Assembly (NCBI RefSeq): GCF_018873765.1
Contig: NC_057916.1
Coordinates: forward strand, 10,434,001-10,498,000
DNA from: Telopea speciosissima
Lineage: Eukaryota; Streptophyta; Magnoliopsida; Proteales; Proteaceae
DNA length: 64,000 nucleotides
Direction: 5' to 3'
Position 1 is the stretch's first letter. Each line of letters opens with the position of its first letter. Positions 23,847 through 36,800 of the stretch are shown here, one piece after another. The notes below the pieces were generated by a model. The model was given only the letters and a program-made list of their open reading frames with translations, was not told the DNA's origin and ran no database searches. The translations under genes were made by a program, and so were the position numbers.

Positions 23847-24893
23847 AAATCTGAGCTGAGGTTTGTACGTATGTGATCGAATGATTGTATGGGAATGGGA
23901 ATGCATAAGGGTGTAGTGTACTACTACTACTACTACTGTATTAGCCTTTTCATATAAATGAATGTTATATAGTTTCGTAAGGAATTTTTCTTAATGATCC
24001 ATCAAAATTCAAGCAAAACCAGTCCCTTAAGAGAGCCCCAAGAACAAAAGGAGGAGATGATGGAGGGATATGTAAATCATACCTTTAGGCTCTAAACCCA
24101 TGAGGAGCAGAAACTCCCAAGTTGTAGAAGAGTCTCTTACCTGAACCATCCACACCAAGAAGTCTGTCTTCCTACATAATTCTTAATTTCTTATATCACA
24201 GAGCAGATTCCTTTTAGAGTTTAGATGGTACCTCAAAATTTTGTTTATTGAGAGGTAATTTTGCTTAATCAAAAGTAGTCTCCAAATCTCAACTAAGGCT
24301 CCATTTGTTTCAACACAAATATATTCTGAAAAGAGGTAGTGCCCTTATTAGTTGTGTGATAATACCACATTTCAGCAAAATAATTTGCCTTTTCTTTCAA
24401 GACAACTCCTGTAAAAAAAATTTCCATTGAAATAAATCAGCCTAAACAGATGAGGAAATGGAATCTCACAAAATCAGCATCAGTCTCGGACGAGCAGGGA
24501 TTCACAAGCCCACTACCAGCTTCTGATCATAAATGGTGATGTGCATTTGGTTCAACGAGTAAGGCCACATCCATTTATAATTTGGTAAGGTTGGCAGACA
24601 TTATTGCAATGTCTATAATAATGGCATTTAGGTTTGCAGTTAGTGCAGTACTCCTGCACAAGAAAATTTTCCCTCTATGTATGTAGCTCTTCACCAAAAT
24701 CATGTCATCTTTTGAGTCTCAAAATGAGTGGTCTTTCCACTACAACTACAAATTAACAGAATATAAGCTGGAGACAATATCACACATTTCAGCGTAAAAC
24801 TACGTAGTAAATCTAGCCTTGCAGTTCTAACAAGAAGGCATTCAGATTGCATAAAAATTATTTAAAAATTCTCCTTTCTAAATCTTGCTACAC
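23847..24893. other. Convergent 3' intergenic region
   Basis: Shared 3' flank of the beta-propeller gene (plus) and the glucosidase II gene (minus). It contains a (CTA)n tract at 23920-23937 and a Tourist-like MITE at 24297-24442. No coding frame is recognised. Confidence 0.6.
24297..24442. mobile_element. Tourist-like (PIF/Harbinger) MITE, 146 bp
   Basis: Ends GGCTCCATTTGTTTCAA (left) and, on the other strand, GGCTGATTTATTTCAATGG (right), flanked by a TAA target duplication at 24294-24296 and 24443-24445. The GGCTCxxTTTGTTTC end and a TAA/TTA duplication are typical of Tourist-type MITEs. No coding content. Confidence 0.7.
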
Positions 24894-27800
24894 CTACAAA
24901 ATCTTTATAATCCAATCATCCGCAATCCGAACATTGGGTTTACGGATGGTAAATACAGCAGGGCTTCTTCTCCATCGAAGACTAAGGGGTCCAGATTCAA
25001 TATCAGCTCTGTAATTTGCAGGTTCAATAAGAGCACTTTTTGCCTGAGAGGAGAGCCCTAGTATTATAATCCTTTCAATGACACACTCGGATGTAAAGAG
25101 AACCTTGCCAGAGGTGGGAGGTGCCATATTAAAAGATGCAAGTTTGCCATCTGAAAAGACGAAGCGACGATGGATGTATGCCCCTTGCTCAAATAAAAAG
25201 CTCTTCCCATCGTCAACATACAGCTCACCTTCTGCCGCAAGGGAACCATTCAAAGCAATCACCTAAACAAACATTTGAAACAGAGATGTGAGGGGATGAT
25301 TTCAACCAACATCACAGCTACCTTTAGAACAGCCACTAGGAGAGAAATATGATCTTTAATTAAGCCACAAATATTTTGAGGACTTGAAATGCCAAAACTC
25401 TGTTTTACTTACAAAACCTCAGATGTGATTCAGGAAGGAGTTCAGTTAAATGATTGAGTTTTCAGCAAGTCCAAACTAAACGTGATTCATGCCATCTTAG
25501 ATGCACGGATCAAAGAAGAAGAAAGACAGTACAGTAATAAGAGATATGAGGACCATGCAGCAGAGGCAGAGGATAGTATTTATGATATAGTCATATTCAT
25601 GTGGACTTCAGATATAAATCAAACATCTGGAAATTCATGAAGTGAGAATGAATTACTCTCCTTTTTTAAGATATTAAATGCCAAAGGACTTAAGGGGTAA
25701 AGTTGGCATTGTCTAGTTCTCAGAGAGTATGAACTAAATATGATTCATTTGATTCCATAGATATCCAGAACAAGTAGAATGAAGAAGATAATACCAAAAT
25801 AAGTAGAAATGATAACCATGGCAAAACACAAAAGACTATATATTGGTGAAAAAGGGATACTTAGATCAGAAGTCACATCAAGTAATCAGATGGAGACCAG
25901 ACAAGGCTAACTAGGAAAACATAATTGAAATAGAAAAAAAAAAGATTATACGAGCAACAAAGAAACGGAAACATCATTAGAGAGATGGAATGGGAAGGTT
26001 CCATCAATTACTACCACTTGAAATTTTCATGTACAATTTGGTTGCTTGGGAAGAGGATCTGAAGAGAGACTTCAGCATCAAAGACATACCAAAGTGTAAG
26101 GATCGTTCACCATCTGTGTGGAGCTTCGGCGAGACCTATCTTTTCTTGGTATTATGGTGCCTGCCTTCTGAAAAGCCGGAATGCTTTCTTCAGAAACCTC
26201 AAACTTGTGAGTTACACCTCCCTTGTAAGTGATTCCTGTTCTCAGGTCATACCAAGATTGTCCCCCCGGTAGATAAACTGATGCCTGTTTGTCCTGCTGA
26301 CCCAGAATGGCAGTCCAATCATACAAGATCAGTTTGCAGAACACCTTAAGAAAATAAAAAACCAAAAATACAAAGTGATGAGACCTAGATAATGCACCTC
26401 TGTATAGATCCCTTGTACCAAAAGGCTGTTTCCAACCATGAAAGCCTCATCATTGCTGAAAGTAGCTTCATCCACAGGAAATTCCATCCATAGAGGACGC
26501 ACAACAGGAATCCCACTTGTGTTTGCCTCTCTGAACAAAGTGTAAAAATATGGGAGCAATGTGTAACGTATACGTATTGCCTCCCTCATCAATTCCGTAT
26601 TCCGCTCCCTGCGACATAACATCAGGAATATAACCAAGCAACTTAAAACAACCTAAAACCTCAACTGCTATCACTGAAGCATTCTCCACATCAGAATAAG
26701 ATATAAGAGCTGGTCTCTGAATAGGCTCCAGTTAAGAGTTGAAGTGCATACATAGATACATAGAAAGAGAGAGAGCTTTACAACAATAAAACCATTCTCA
26801 GACTATACATATTTTGGCAGCAAAAAAATCCATTTAAATAAGATAAGACCGGAAATTTGGGTTTGTGAACAAAAACTGAACTGTATTTCTCAATATTGCA
26901 TACTGAACAGTATAATCTCTCTCTCTTAGTTATTTAGAAATGTAGTAACAAAGTATCAACTTAAATAAAAAGATGAGGCCTAAAAATATGGCTTATAGCC
27001 AACAATTCAGCAAACCTAAGACTGTCATAACAAATTTTTTTTTTTTTTTAATTTAGTTATTCCCCCTCTGTTGAACTAAATGATGTAAATTAAAAAATGA
27101 GCATAAGGGTGCACTACACTTCATGTGATCATCTGTAAAAGTGCAGAGTACACTAAAAATTATGTTTCATGAGACAATTCGCCCAACCTTCAGAGCAGAC
27201 TTTTGAAATATATTTAACCTATCAAAAAAGTTGCAAAATGGGAATCATAACTGGTAACTATTGTGCACTTTTTCCTTTGGCCTTTTGATAAACCAAGAGA
27301 TTTTACAAATGAAAAGTTAGCGCTATGTGATCCCCACTGTAGCTATACAAAAATATAGATGCGCTTTATTAAGTGTACTTGCCATACAGTTGATTAAGTT
27401 TTTGTCATTATGTGGCATAAAAATGACATCCCAATGTTGTGTCCTACACCATAGCTGTGAAACCCAATTTTGAATCTAAAACTCTATAGAACTCTTAGGT
27501 GACAATTCTCAACAGATACCACAAAGAAGGTGCCCAATAGAGTATTGAACTCTTGATAATAATTTCCATGGATAAATTTGAATACCCATTTCAATGAAAT
27601 TGGTAATACTTCCCCCTACCAACCCCCCCCCCCCTCCCCCATCCCACACCAATAAAAAGCTTTCCTTGCTTTCCATAAGAAATTGATGGCACTTACAAGG
27701 AATAGAGATGGCAATTTGTACAATAGACATCTAAGCAATGAGGAGTAGTAACAATAACATGGAGTTGAGTTTCTGCAGATCCACATATGTTGATCCTTGG

Positions 27801-30800
27801 AACATGAAACCCATATAAGATCGAAGAGTATAGAAAAACTACAGAAAATTACCAACAACCATCGATTTCTAGGTTTGATTTTTTCCCACCCTTTTTTTTT
27901 TTGGATGAATAAAAAATTCATTACCAAAGGAAAGAAAAGGAGGGGGGGGGGAGAGGATACAAACAAGCACGAACAAATCACACAGCGCTACCAAAAATGG
28001 TAAGGACTAGCAAAAAGGAGGGCAAGAGCCCCAACAAAAACAACATGCTACAGAAAGGGGAAACACCTGGATGGTAAAAGACACCCAAAGCAGTACGAAC
28101 TCACGCTATCCCAGGTCCATAGTCTCGCGGCAGAATGCATGACCTCTGACATCCAAGCTCAGAGACAAAACCTTCTTTGGGCAGGGAAGGGAGTAGGCTA
28201 TGTAGGGGCGATTCTTAGGGAAAGGAGGGAAGCATATGACAGAATCCCTAGAGAGTTAATCTGGCAAGTACTAGAAGAGAAGTGTTTCAAGTAAATATGT
28301 GGACATATTTAAAGATATGTACGATGGTGCGGTGACAAGTGTAAGAGTTGTGTGTGTGTGTGTGGAGGGGGGGCAAGATAGTGAATTCCCAATAACAATT
28401 GGGTTACATCAAGGATCAGCTTTAAGCCCTTATTTGTTTGCACTTATCATGGATGATTTAACTAGAGACATTCAAGATGAGGTTCCTTGGTGTATGCTTT
28501 TTGCTGATGATATTGTTTTGGTGGATGAGACAAAAGCAGGGATTAACGCTAAGTTAGAGTTATGAAGATCAACCTTGGAATAAAAAGATTTTAAGATAAG
28601 TAGCACGAAGATGGAGCATATGGTGTGTAACTTTGGTTACACTAGGACGGATAATGAGGTGGTGAAAATTGATGAGAGGGAGATTCCCCAAAGTGATTAT
28701 TTTAGGTATCTTGGCTCGATCATAAATAAAGAGGTGATATAAAGGATCATGTTTCACAGAGAATTAAAATAGGATGGATGAAGTGGAGGTAAGCCCGGAG
28801 TGTTGTGTGATCGGAGTATTCCTTTAAAACTTAAAGGAAAATTTTATAGGACAGTCATACGACCAACTATGATGTATGGTGCGAAATGTTGGGTAGTTAA
28901 GAAGCATCATATAGACAAACTTAGTGTAGCGGAGATGACATTGAGATGGATGAGTGGCAAAACTAGGAAGGATAAAGTAAGGAATGATCATATCAGAGCG
29001 GGTTTGGGAGTAGCTCCGATACATGATAAGCTACGAGAAAGTCGTTTGAGGTGGTGGCATGGACATGTTCAATGGAGGCCTTTGGATGCTCCAGTACGAG
29101 GAGTGATTTGATTCAGATTGAAGGAAATAAAAGAGCCTGGGTCAGACCTAAAATAACCTTAGGGGAAGTGGTGAGGAAAGACATGCATAGCTTAGGCCTT
29201 GTATTAAGTATGACCTTTAATAGAGCTGATTGGAGGGCAAGGATCCATGTCGCCGACCCCATTTAGTTGGAATAAGGCTGAGTTGTTGTTGTTGTTGTTG
29301 TATTGTTTCTGTTTTCAATGTTATTCTTTTCCTCTTTGGTTTTAGTCATTATAAGTTTTTAATTTTTATTGTAAGCTATTTGGTAGCCAAGGTTTCTATT
29401 TTGTAATTTTAACCATTCAAAATAATAGAAGAAGAAGGGAGACCCCCTCCCACGTTTTTGGTATGCAACCCAATGTGTTTCTTCAATGGAGGAACAACCT
29501 CACAAGGAATCAAGTGCAACCAAGGTGATGAAACCTTGGACTGGTGGATGGTGAAGCCACCGCCTTTTTTTCTTTCTTTTTGTTCTTCATAGGTTCTGTC
29601 AGTTTCCAGCAAGCACCTCCCTTTACTACTGTGTCCTTTCTCTAGGTAAATTTCAATCCACTTTGAATCTTATATTGCTATCTTATTATATCTGTTGTCT
29701 ACTAAAATTTTACTGCAGGCTTCTAACCTAATCTCTTCCCCACGGCTTCTGCTTTCTTTGTTGGGTTGTAATCCAACAACCATCGGTTTCTAGGTTTGAT
29801 TTATTTTTTTATCCCACCCCTTTATTCCCCTCCATTCCCTTCTATTCTAATGCTATCATCATTGCTTTGCTCACTGATTTGCTGGTAATTATCTTTAGTT
29901 CTCAGTTTCCTGTGCTGTACTTACCTATTCTGTCAGCAGGGTTTCGTGCTAACAGTCCAACCAATCCAGCCATCGGATTGGCCTCCTTTTCAGATATTGT
30001 TTACTCCCCTTATTCCCCTATCCCCTCTGCCTTCAACCAGAATTTGAGTTTCATCTGACCCACAGATTGGGATGATCACAGGTCATATGAGTTAATACTG
30101 ATATCTTTGAATTTCTATTTTGTGTTATACACTGCTCTATCAAATCCCACCATTGGATCAGCTTGATATTTGGAGGGATTGAACAACACATTTAGGGGTC
30201 GAATTGACTCTAATCTCAGCCCCATCCGACTGTTAGATTCTGAGATATTTTAATTTTCTATTTTCTGTCCTTCTGTTTCTTACTTGAATTGCTGTGTTTC
30301 TGTCCTGCAGTTATTATGTTCTCTTAATCTTCCTTTGCGTAACCCTAGAGCACATAAATCCCGTGTCTTTGAAAAAAAATTAATAGAACCTCCACATTCA
30401 AATATAATTAACTAGAGCTCTGAGGGGGAAAATTAATCACTTATACCTCTTTCCAATGGCAGTAAAGATGGCGACAGGCATATTTGAAAAGATTCTTGTT
30501 TCACCTTTAAAACTATACATATGGAAAAGGAAAAATATCTCTCCCCCGCCCATGTATACCCCTTCCTTCCATAGGTCATGATTTTCTAGCCACGCTGCTA
30601 AGTGACCATTCAGACTGTTGTCAGGGTCTTTATTCGCCATGTGTCAATTTTTAGAGCCAAAGTCAATCATTTACATCCCATGTCCCCAATGTACAAGGAT
30701 TTTCCTCTTCTATTTCAATGGTCCACCTTTTCAACCTTTTTTGTAAGCTTTATTTCTCTGCACGGATATGCATTTGGGCTGAAACTTGGGACATGACACT

Positions 30801-33800
30801 GATAAATCATATTCAAACTACCCATGGTTATCTCCACAGAGATACGTGGATTTTTTTTGGCGTTAAATACCCAAATAACAAAGCCATTACAAGCAGGAAA
30901 GGTACAGAGAAGTTTAATCATAAAAATAGAACTTATGATTCATTCTATGAAATTATGGGTGACAGTAATTGAAACACACCTAAGACAAGAAACAAAGATT
31001 TCGAATACCCAATTGGTTTTACGCCAGGAAGATCAACCACAGAAGTTACTTATTTGCTTAGAAGACTAATGGAAAGATTTATAGAATGTAAAAACGATCT
31101 CCATATAGTCCCTAGAGAGTTATTTGGCAAGTATTAGAGAAGAGAAGTGTTTCGGGTAAATATGTCGACATAGTTAAAGATATGTACAACGCTGTAGTGA
31201 CTAGTGCAAGAATTGTGAGGAGGCAGGGTAGTGAATTTCCAATTACAATTGAATTACATAAAGGATCAGCTTTAAGCCCATATATGTTTGTGCTAATCAT
31301 AGACGACCTAACTAGAGATATTCAAAAACAGATCCCTTGGTGTATGCTTTTTATTGATGATATTGTTTTGGTGGATGAAACAAAAGCAAGGATAAATGCA
31401 AAGTTGGAACCATGGAGATCAACCTTGGTATTAAAATGTTTTAAGATAAGTAGAACAAAAACAGAGTGAATGGTGTGTAATTTTAGTAACAAAAGGATTG
31501 AAAGGGACGTGGTGAAAATTGATGATAGGCAGATGCCACAAAGTGAAAATTTTAGGTACCCCCGTAGGTTCAATCATAAATAAAGGAGAAATAGAAGATA
31601 ATGTTGAATAGGGTGGATGAAGTGGAGGAATGCATCCAGACTCGGAGTGTTGTGTGATCGACGTATTCATTTAAAACTCAAAAGTAAATTTTATAGGATA
31701 GTTATACAGCCAGCAATGATGCATCAAGCTGAATGTTGGGCAGTGAAAAAACAACATATAAACAAACGTACAGTAGCTGAAATGAGGATGTTGTGATGGA
31801 TGAGTGGTAAAACTAGAAATATAAATAAGGAATGAACAAATTTTTGAGCTAATTTAAGAATAGTTCTGATACATGATATGTTGTGCAAAAGTCATTTGAG
31901 GTGTCATGGACATGCGCAACAAAGGCCTTTGAATGCTTCAATACAGAGGAGTGATTTGATTCAGATTGAAGGAGCTAAAAGAGCCAGGGGTAGGCCTAAA
32001 ATGACTCTAAGAGAAGTGGTGACGAAAGACATGCATAGCTTAGGACTAGTAACAAGTATGGCTTTGAATAGAGCTGATTGAAAAAGGATCTATGTAGCCA
32101 CCGATCCCATTTAGTTGGGATAAGGTCGAGTTGAGCTAAGTTGTTTGTGTCTAAGATAAATAAGAATTTCTTGGACTATGAGACATGCTTCAAAAAGAAA
32201 AATAAAAGAAACAATTACAAGTTTAAAGCTCAACGTTAAATAATTAAGAAAAACTAAGAAATTAAAAAACATATATTACCCGAATAACCAAGGTTCTCGC
32301 CTTTTGGTATCATGATGGGCATGACCTCTGAAGAAAGGATAGTAGGCACCTATCTGGTACCAGCGGACTAACAATTCAGGCTCTGGATTCCCAAAAAACC
32401 CACCAACATCAGCACCTGTATAAAATGAATGTTAAAAAGACTGTTGAAGGTAAAGTATCCTTCAAACCCTCTCCTCTCACTCTCAGAAGTGGGGGATGAA
32501 TTAACAGCTATTGCAACAAGAAGGCCTAACAACAGGAAAAACAATCCTGACAACATTTATACTAAGTTTTATGATCTCTTACTTACCAGAGAATGAAATT
32601 CCAGTAAGACCTAGAGTCAGAATCATAGGAACTGACACTCTGAGTTGATCCCAATCTGCCGAGTTATCTCCTGTCCAAACTGCTCCATACCTTTGACTTC
32701 CAGCAAAGAATGCTCTGGACAGGATAAAAGGTCTGTCCTTTCCATCCCCTCGCTTTAAAAGTCCATCAGTTGAAGCCATGTGAAAGTAGTACCCATAGGC
32801 ATTATGTAGCTCACGGTGTTCCACACCTCCATAATGTAGAGCATCCCTAGGCATTGTTACCTGCTCAAGAGATGATAGTTATACAACTGTACCAGGGTTA
32901 TTATAAGAGAACTGTACTAAAATCTCTCTCACTAGGTTCACAAATTATTGGTGCTTGAAAGCCTCTACCAGGTGCCCAAAGTCTCATCAGCACTGAGCTC
33001 TATTGACATCAATACGATCATTTTGATTAATTCCTTAACACCAGAATCATCTCGTCTGGATTTTCCTGTTGTATATCACCTTACTACAGAAAACAGGAAT
33101 ATTTTGCCATCAAATTAGAGAAGATAGGCTTCCTTTCCATTTGCTTCCAGGTAAAAGCCATGTAAAATGAAAATTTTCAAGTAAAATCATACTTTTCCCT
33201 ATTGATTCTACCTCAAGATTTTCCTTTTACATGGATTTTATCTGGAAACAAACAGAGCCTATATGGAAAGGAGTTTCTGCAATCACCACTAACCAAAGGT
33301 CATAGTTACCTTAACATCATCACCTATGACTCAGATTATAGTATCTGTTAACTTTTGTAACCTATGTACTGTGGGGGTACATAGTGTAGTATGTGTGTAC
33401 ATAACACGATGAGGGGGTCAGGGGAATGTCCCCATCGTGCTGTGTTGGACAGCTAGCTTAGTTTCTTAGTTTGCTTTTATATTTTATTCCTATTCTTAGT
33501 TTGTTTCCTAGTTAGACATATACTATAGATAAGACTAACTAGGGAAGCTTCTAATTTCTATCTCTTTTACTATTTATTAATGTGAAAGGGGGACTGCCAA
33601 AGTAAGTCAATTCTGCTCTTCTTCCTCCAGCAGTCTTGGTATTCTTCTTCTTGCTAGTACCGGTTATCTAGGTTTGATATCGTCACAGTGTCAACAACTA
33701 TTATGAAATTACCATGATTCACAAGATGCGAAACTTCATGGATGATGTGCTTGCTCTAATTACCTCTGTTCCACAAGAAACTCTCTGAAAGCCATACCAA

Positions 33801-36800
33801 TCTTCATCTGAACATGGATTGGACTATCATGTGCAACAGAGGTACCTGTTTCCCACATGAATATATGTTTCTTGAAAATGTGTGGGGAGTTTTCCTGTTT
33901 GTGTATAACAGGTAATTCCAATTTGGGAAGAGGTTCCTTAATTCTGCACTGTTTCCCATACTTGCTTCACTTCCATGGAAGATTTGACCATTCAACTCAA
34001 AAGGCATCTTGAATCCAGCTCATATTCTTGCTTATGAATTCTGTGGTGAGAGCTATAGTAGGGCATGCTGAGTAATTGTGTTGTATGAGATCATCTACGT
34101 CAGTTTTCAGGAATTTGGCTCTAGGAAGAGGCTGGTCATGAGAGATTCCCATCCCAATGATTATTTTGCTTAAAATTTTGAGTTATGTAGCCGCAAGGGC
34201 AGTTTGGGGTCCCCCCCCCCCCCCAATAGCCGACTCATTGGTTAGAGTCGGCTATGAGGGGGGCAATATTGTAACTTTTTCTCTCCACTTTTACTATAAA
34301 TAAAGGAGCTTGGTGATCTCATTGATCACTCAAGCATTAAGATCTAATGGCTACTAACATGGTATCAGAGTCAAAACTCTGATCTAGGTTACAATCCTAG
34401 ATTTTTTTTTTCTTTTCTCTCGATTCTCCTCATCACATAAGGGCAGCACTATGAGGTGATCTCTTCAAGATCTAGTTGCTACCCTCCACCTTACCTCATT
34501 CAAGAATTATGTTTTGATTGAAGATTACAGATGCTGCCCAGATTTTGCATTCGGTTCTCCTATTCTTGAAGATCGATTTTTGCTTTTTTGGAGATCTTTT
34601 TTCTGCTTCTATTGGTCAGCATCTATTCCTATTTGAAGACGGCAGATTTGAATCCAGAAGAAACCAGATTCAGACTTGCGATTTTCTCCAGAACAGGTTT
34701 TTTTACGGCTTTTTATTGGCTCGTAGGAAAGTGCTGATTTTTTGAGGAAATATTTGCCATTACCAGAGGAAGGTTCGATCCAATTTCTGGCCCATTCTGA
34801 CGGTCAAATTTGTGGAAATTCCCAAATCAATCTCTAGGCTTGATGTCTTCACTGGTTGGGCTGTTCGGTTGACTCCACTTCTCTTGTCACTATGTCTGAT
34901 CTTACTACAGCTTCATCTGAATTTGATGGACCTGGTCATAATGAATACCAGCCTTTTGCAGCTACTACCATCAAGTTATATGGGACCAATTACCTTATGT
35001 GGTCTCGATCTACTAACCTAATTGTTGCGGGCTGCGGTTTTACAAGGCATCTTACAGCTACCATTGTTAAACCTGATGAAGAAGGTCCTGCTCAGGATCG
35101 TTGACTCTCCCATGACTCCTTGGAAATATCTTTTCTTCTTAATTCCATGCATCCTACTGTGGCACGGGGTTATCTTTTATTAGGCACTGTTGCCCATATA
35201 TGGAAGGCTGCCAAGGAAACTTACTCCCAAATTGGGAATGATGCTCAAGTGTATGAACGACAGAAGGAGTAGCAGGTAATGGTGCAACAGTAATCGGAAC
35301 ATCTTCACTAGCAATAGTGTCAAACTCCCCCTGAAGAGGTGACGATGAATAGTATGCTAAGGACACATGGTACATAACGTCCATAGACACGAGGATACGT
35401 CTTGTTGGAGGATGATAGCACTTGTAGCTGTTCTGAGTCACAAAATAACCTAGAAAGATACACTTGACCCCACAAGGATCCAACTTCCCATGAGAGTGAT
35501 GATTGCGAGCACAACAAACACATCCGAACACCTTTGGAGGAACAATAAAGGAGGATAAACCCTGGAGGACATCAACCGGAGCACGAAAATCCAGAACACG
35601 AGTAGGCAACCGGTTGATCAGATAGGCAGCGGTAAGAACAACATAATGCAGCCTCATTGGAAGCTACGGATCGGGAGAGTCGAAATCACATTCCCTACGC
35701 GACTGGGAGTTGATCAATCGAACAAAGAGAGAATGTGACTTGCAAAACTCCAATGGAGTCAAGCTCAAAGAGCTAGCTTTTACTAATCTTTCAAATTCTC
35801 CCCTTCCCTCTCAAATCTTGCCTTACATATAGGCTAAGATTGAATACAGATATGGAAAAGAAATTCAAATTCAAATCATCAATCACTCCATCATAGGAAT
35901 AATTGATTGATTACAGATATGGAATAAATTCAAATTCAAATCTCCCATCAATCACTCCATCATATGGATAATTGATTGGAATTTATTTAGGATTACTTAT
36001 TTAGGAACTGGAATGATTTTCCTACCCAATCATTCCTTATTGAGCTGCAATCACTTATTTAGAAATCCAATCATCCCTTATTAAGCTGCAATCAAATCTC
36101 CTTAGGATGCTGATAGAACAAGAGCTGATGTGGATAATTTATCCTTGTGAAGGCTGGCCATGATTAGCACGCCTCTCTTTGATCCGGGCAGACCTTCGCA
36201 GAGCCTTTGGATGACCAAGTGCAACCTCCACCTTGTCAACTTCGTGGCCCAGGGCTGCATCACAACATCACTCCAGTACGGGGAAGGAACATTGCGGTCA
36301 AACATCAAAGCACAAGCCATCTCTAGTAGGTGGCGATTTTTTCTCTCAGCTACACCACTTTGAGGAAGTGTATCGACACAGCTGGTTTGATGAAGAATCC
36401 CATGATCAACAATATAATTTTTAAATTGACCCTCTATGTATTCTCTACCATTGTCATTGCGGAGAATTTTCAAAGTGGCATTACATTGAGTCTGAACTAA
36501 CTTGTGGAAAAGCTGAAAACACCGAAACACTTCACTCTTGTGCTGCATCATATATACCCATGTGGTACGAGTCACGACTATGACAATCAATAAAAGTGAC
36601 AAACCATCGATGACAAGAAATAGAGGCTCGATGAGTGAGGGCCCATACATCAGAATGAACAATAGTAAAAGGGGAACAACTTCTTTTATTTAATGGGGAA
36701 TAACTAGAACGAGTTTGTTTAGCCAAAACACAGGCTACACAAAAAAATCATCCTTAATACAATTTTTAATAACTTGGGAAACAATTGAGATAAAGTCCCA

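Noticed and set aside
22573-23859. Alternative frames inside the beta-propeller gene
   Set aside because: Arginine- and serine-rich shadow translations of the intact 724-residue frame.
33371-33672. Possible solo LTR (TGTG...CACA)
   Set aside because: It has LTR-like composition and TG/CA ends, but I could not find a matching 5-bp target duplication or a partner LTR.
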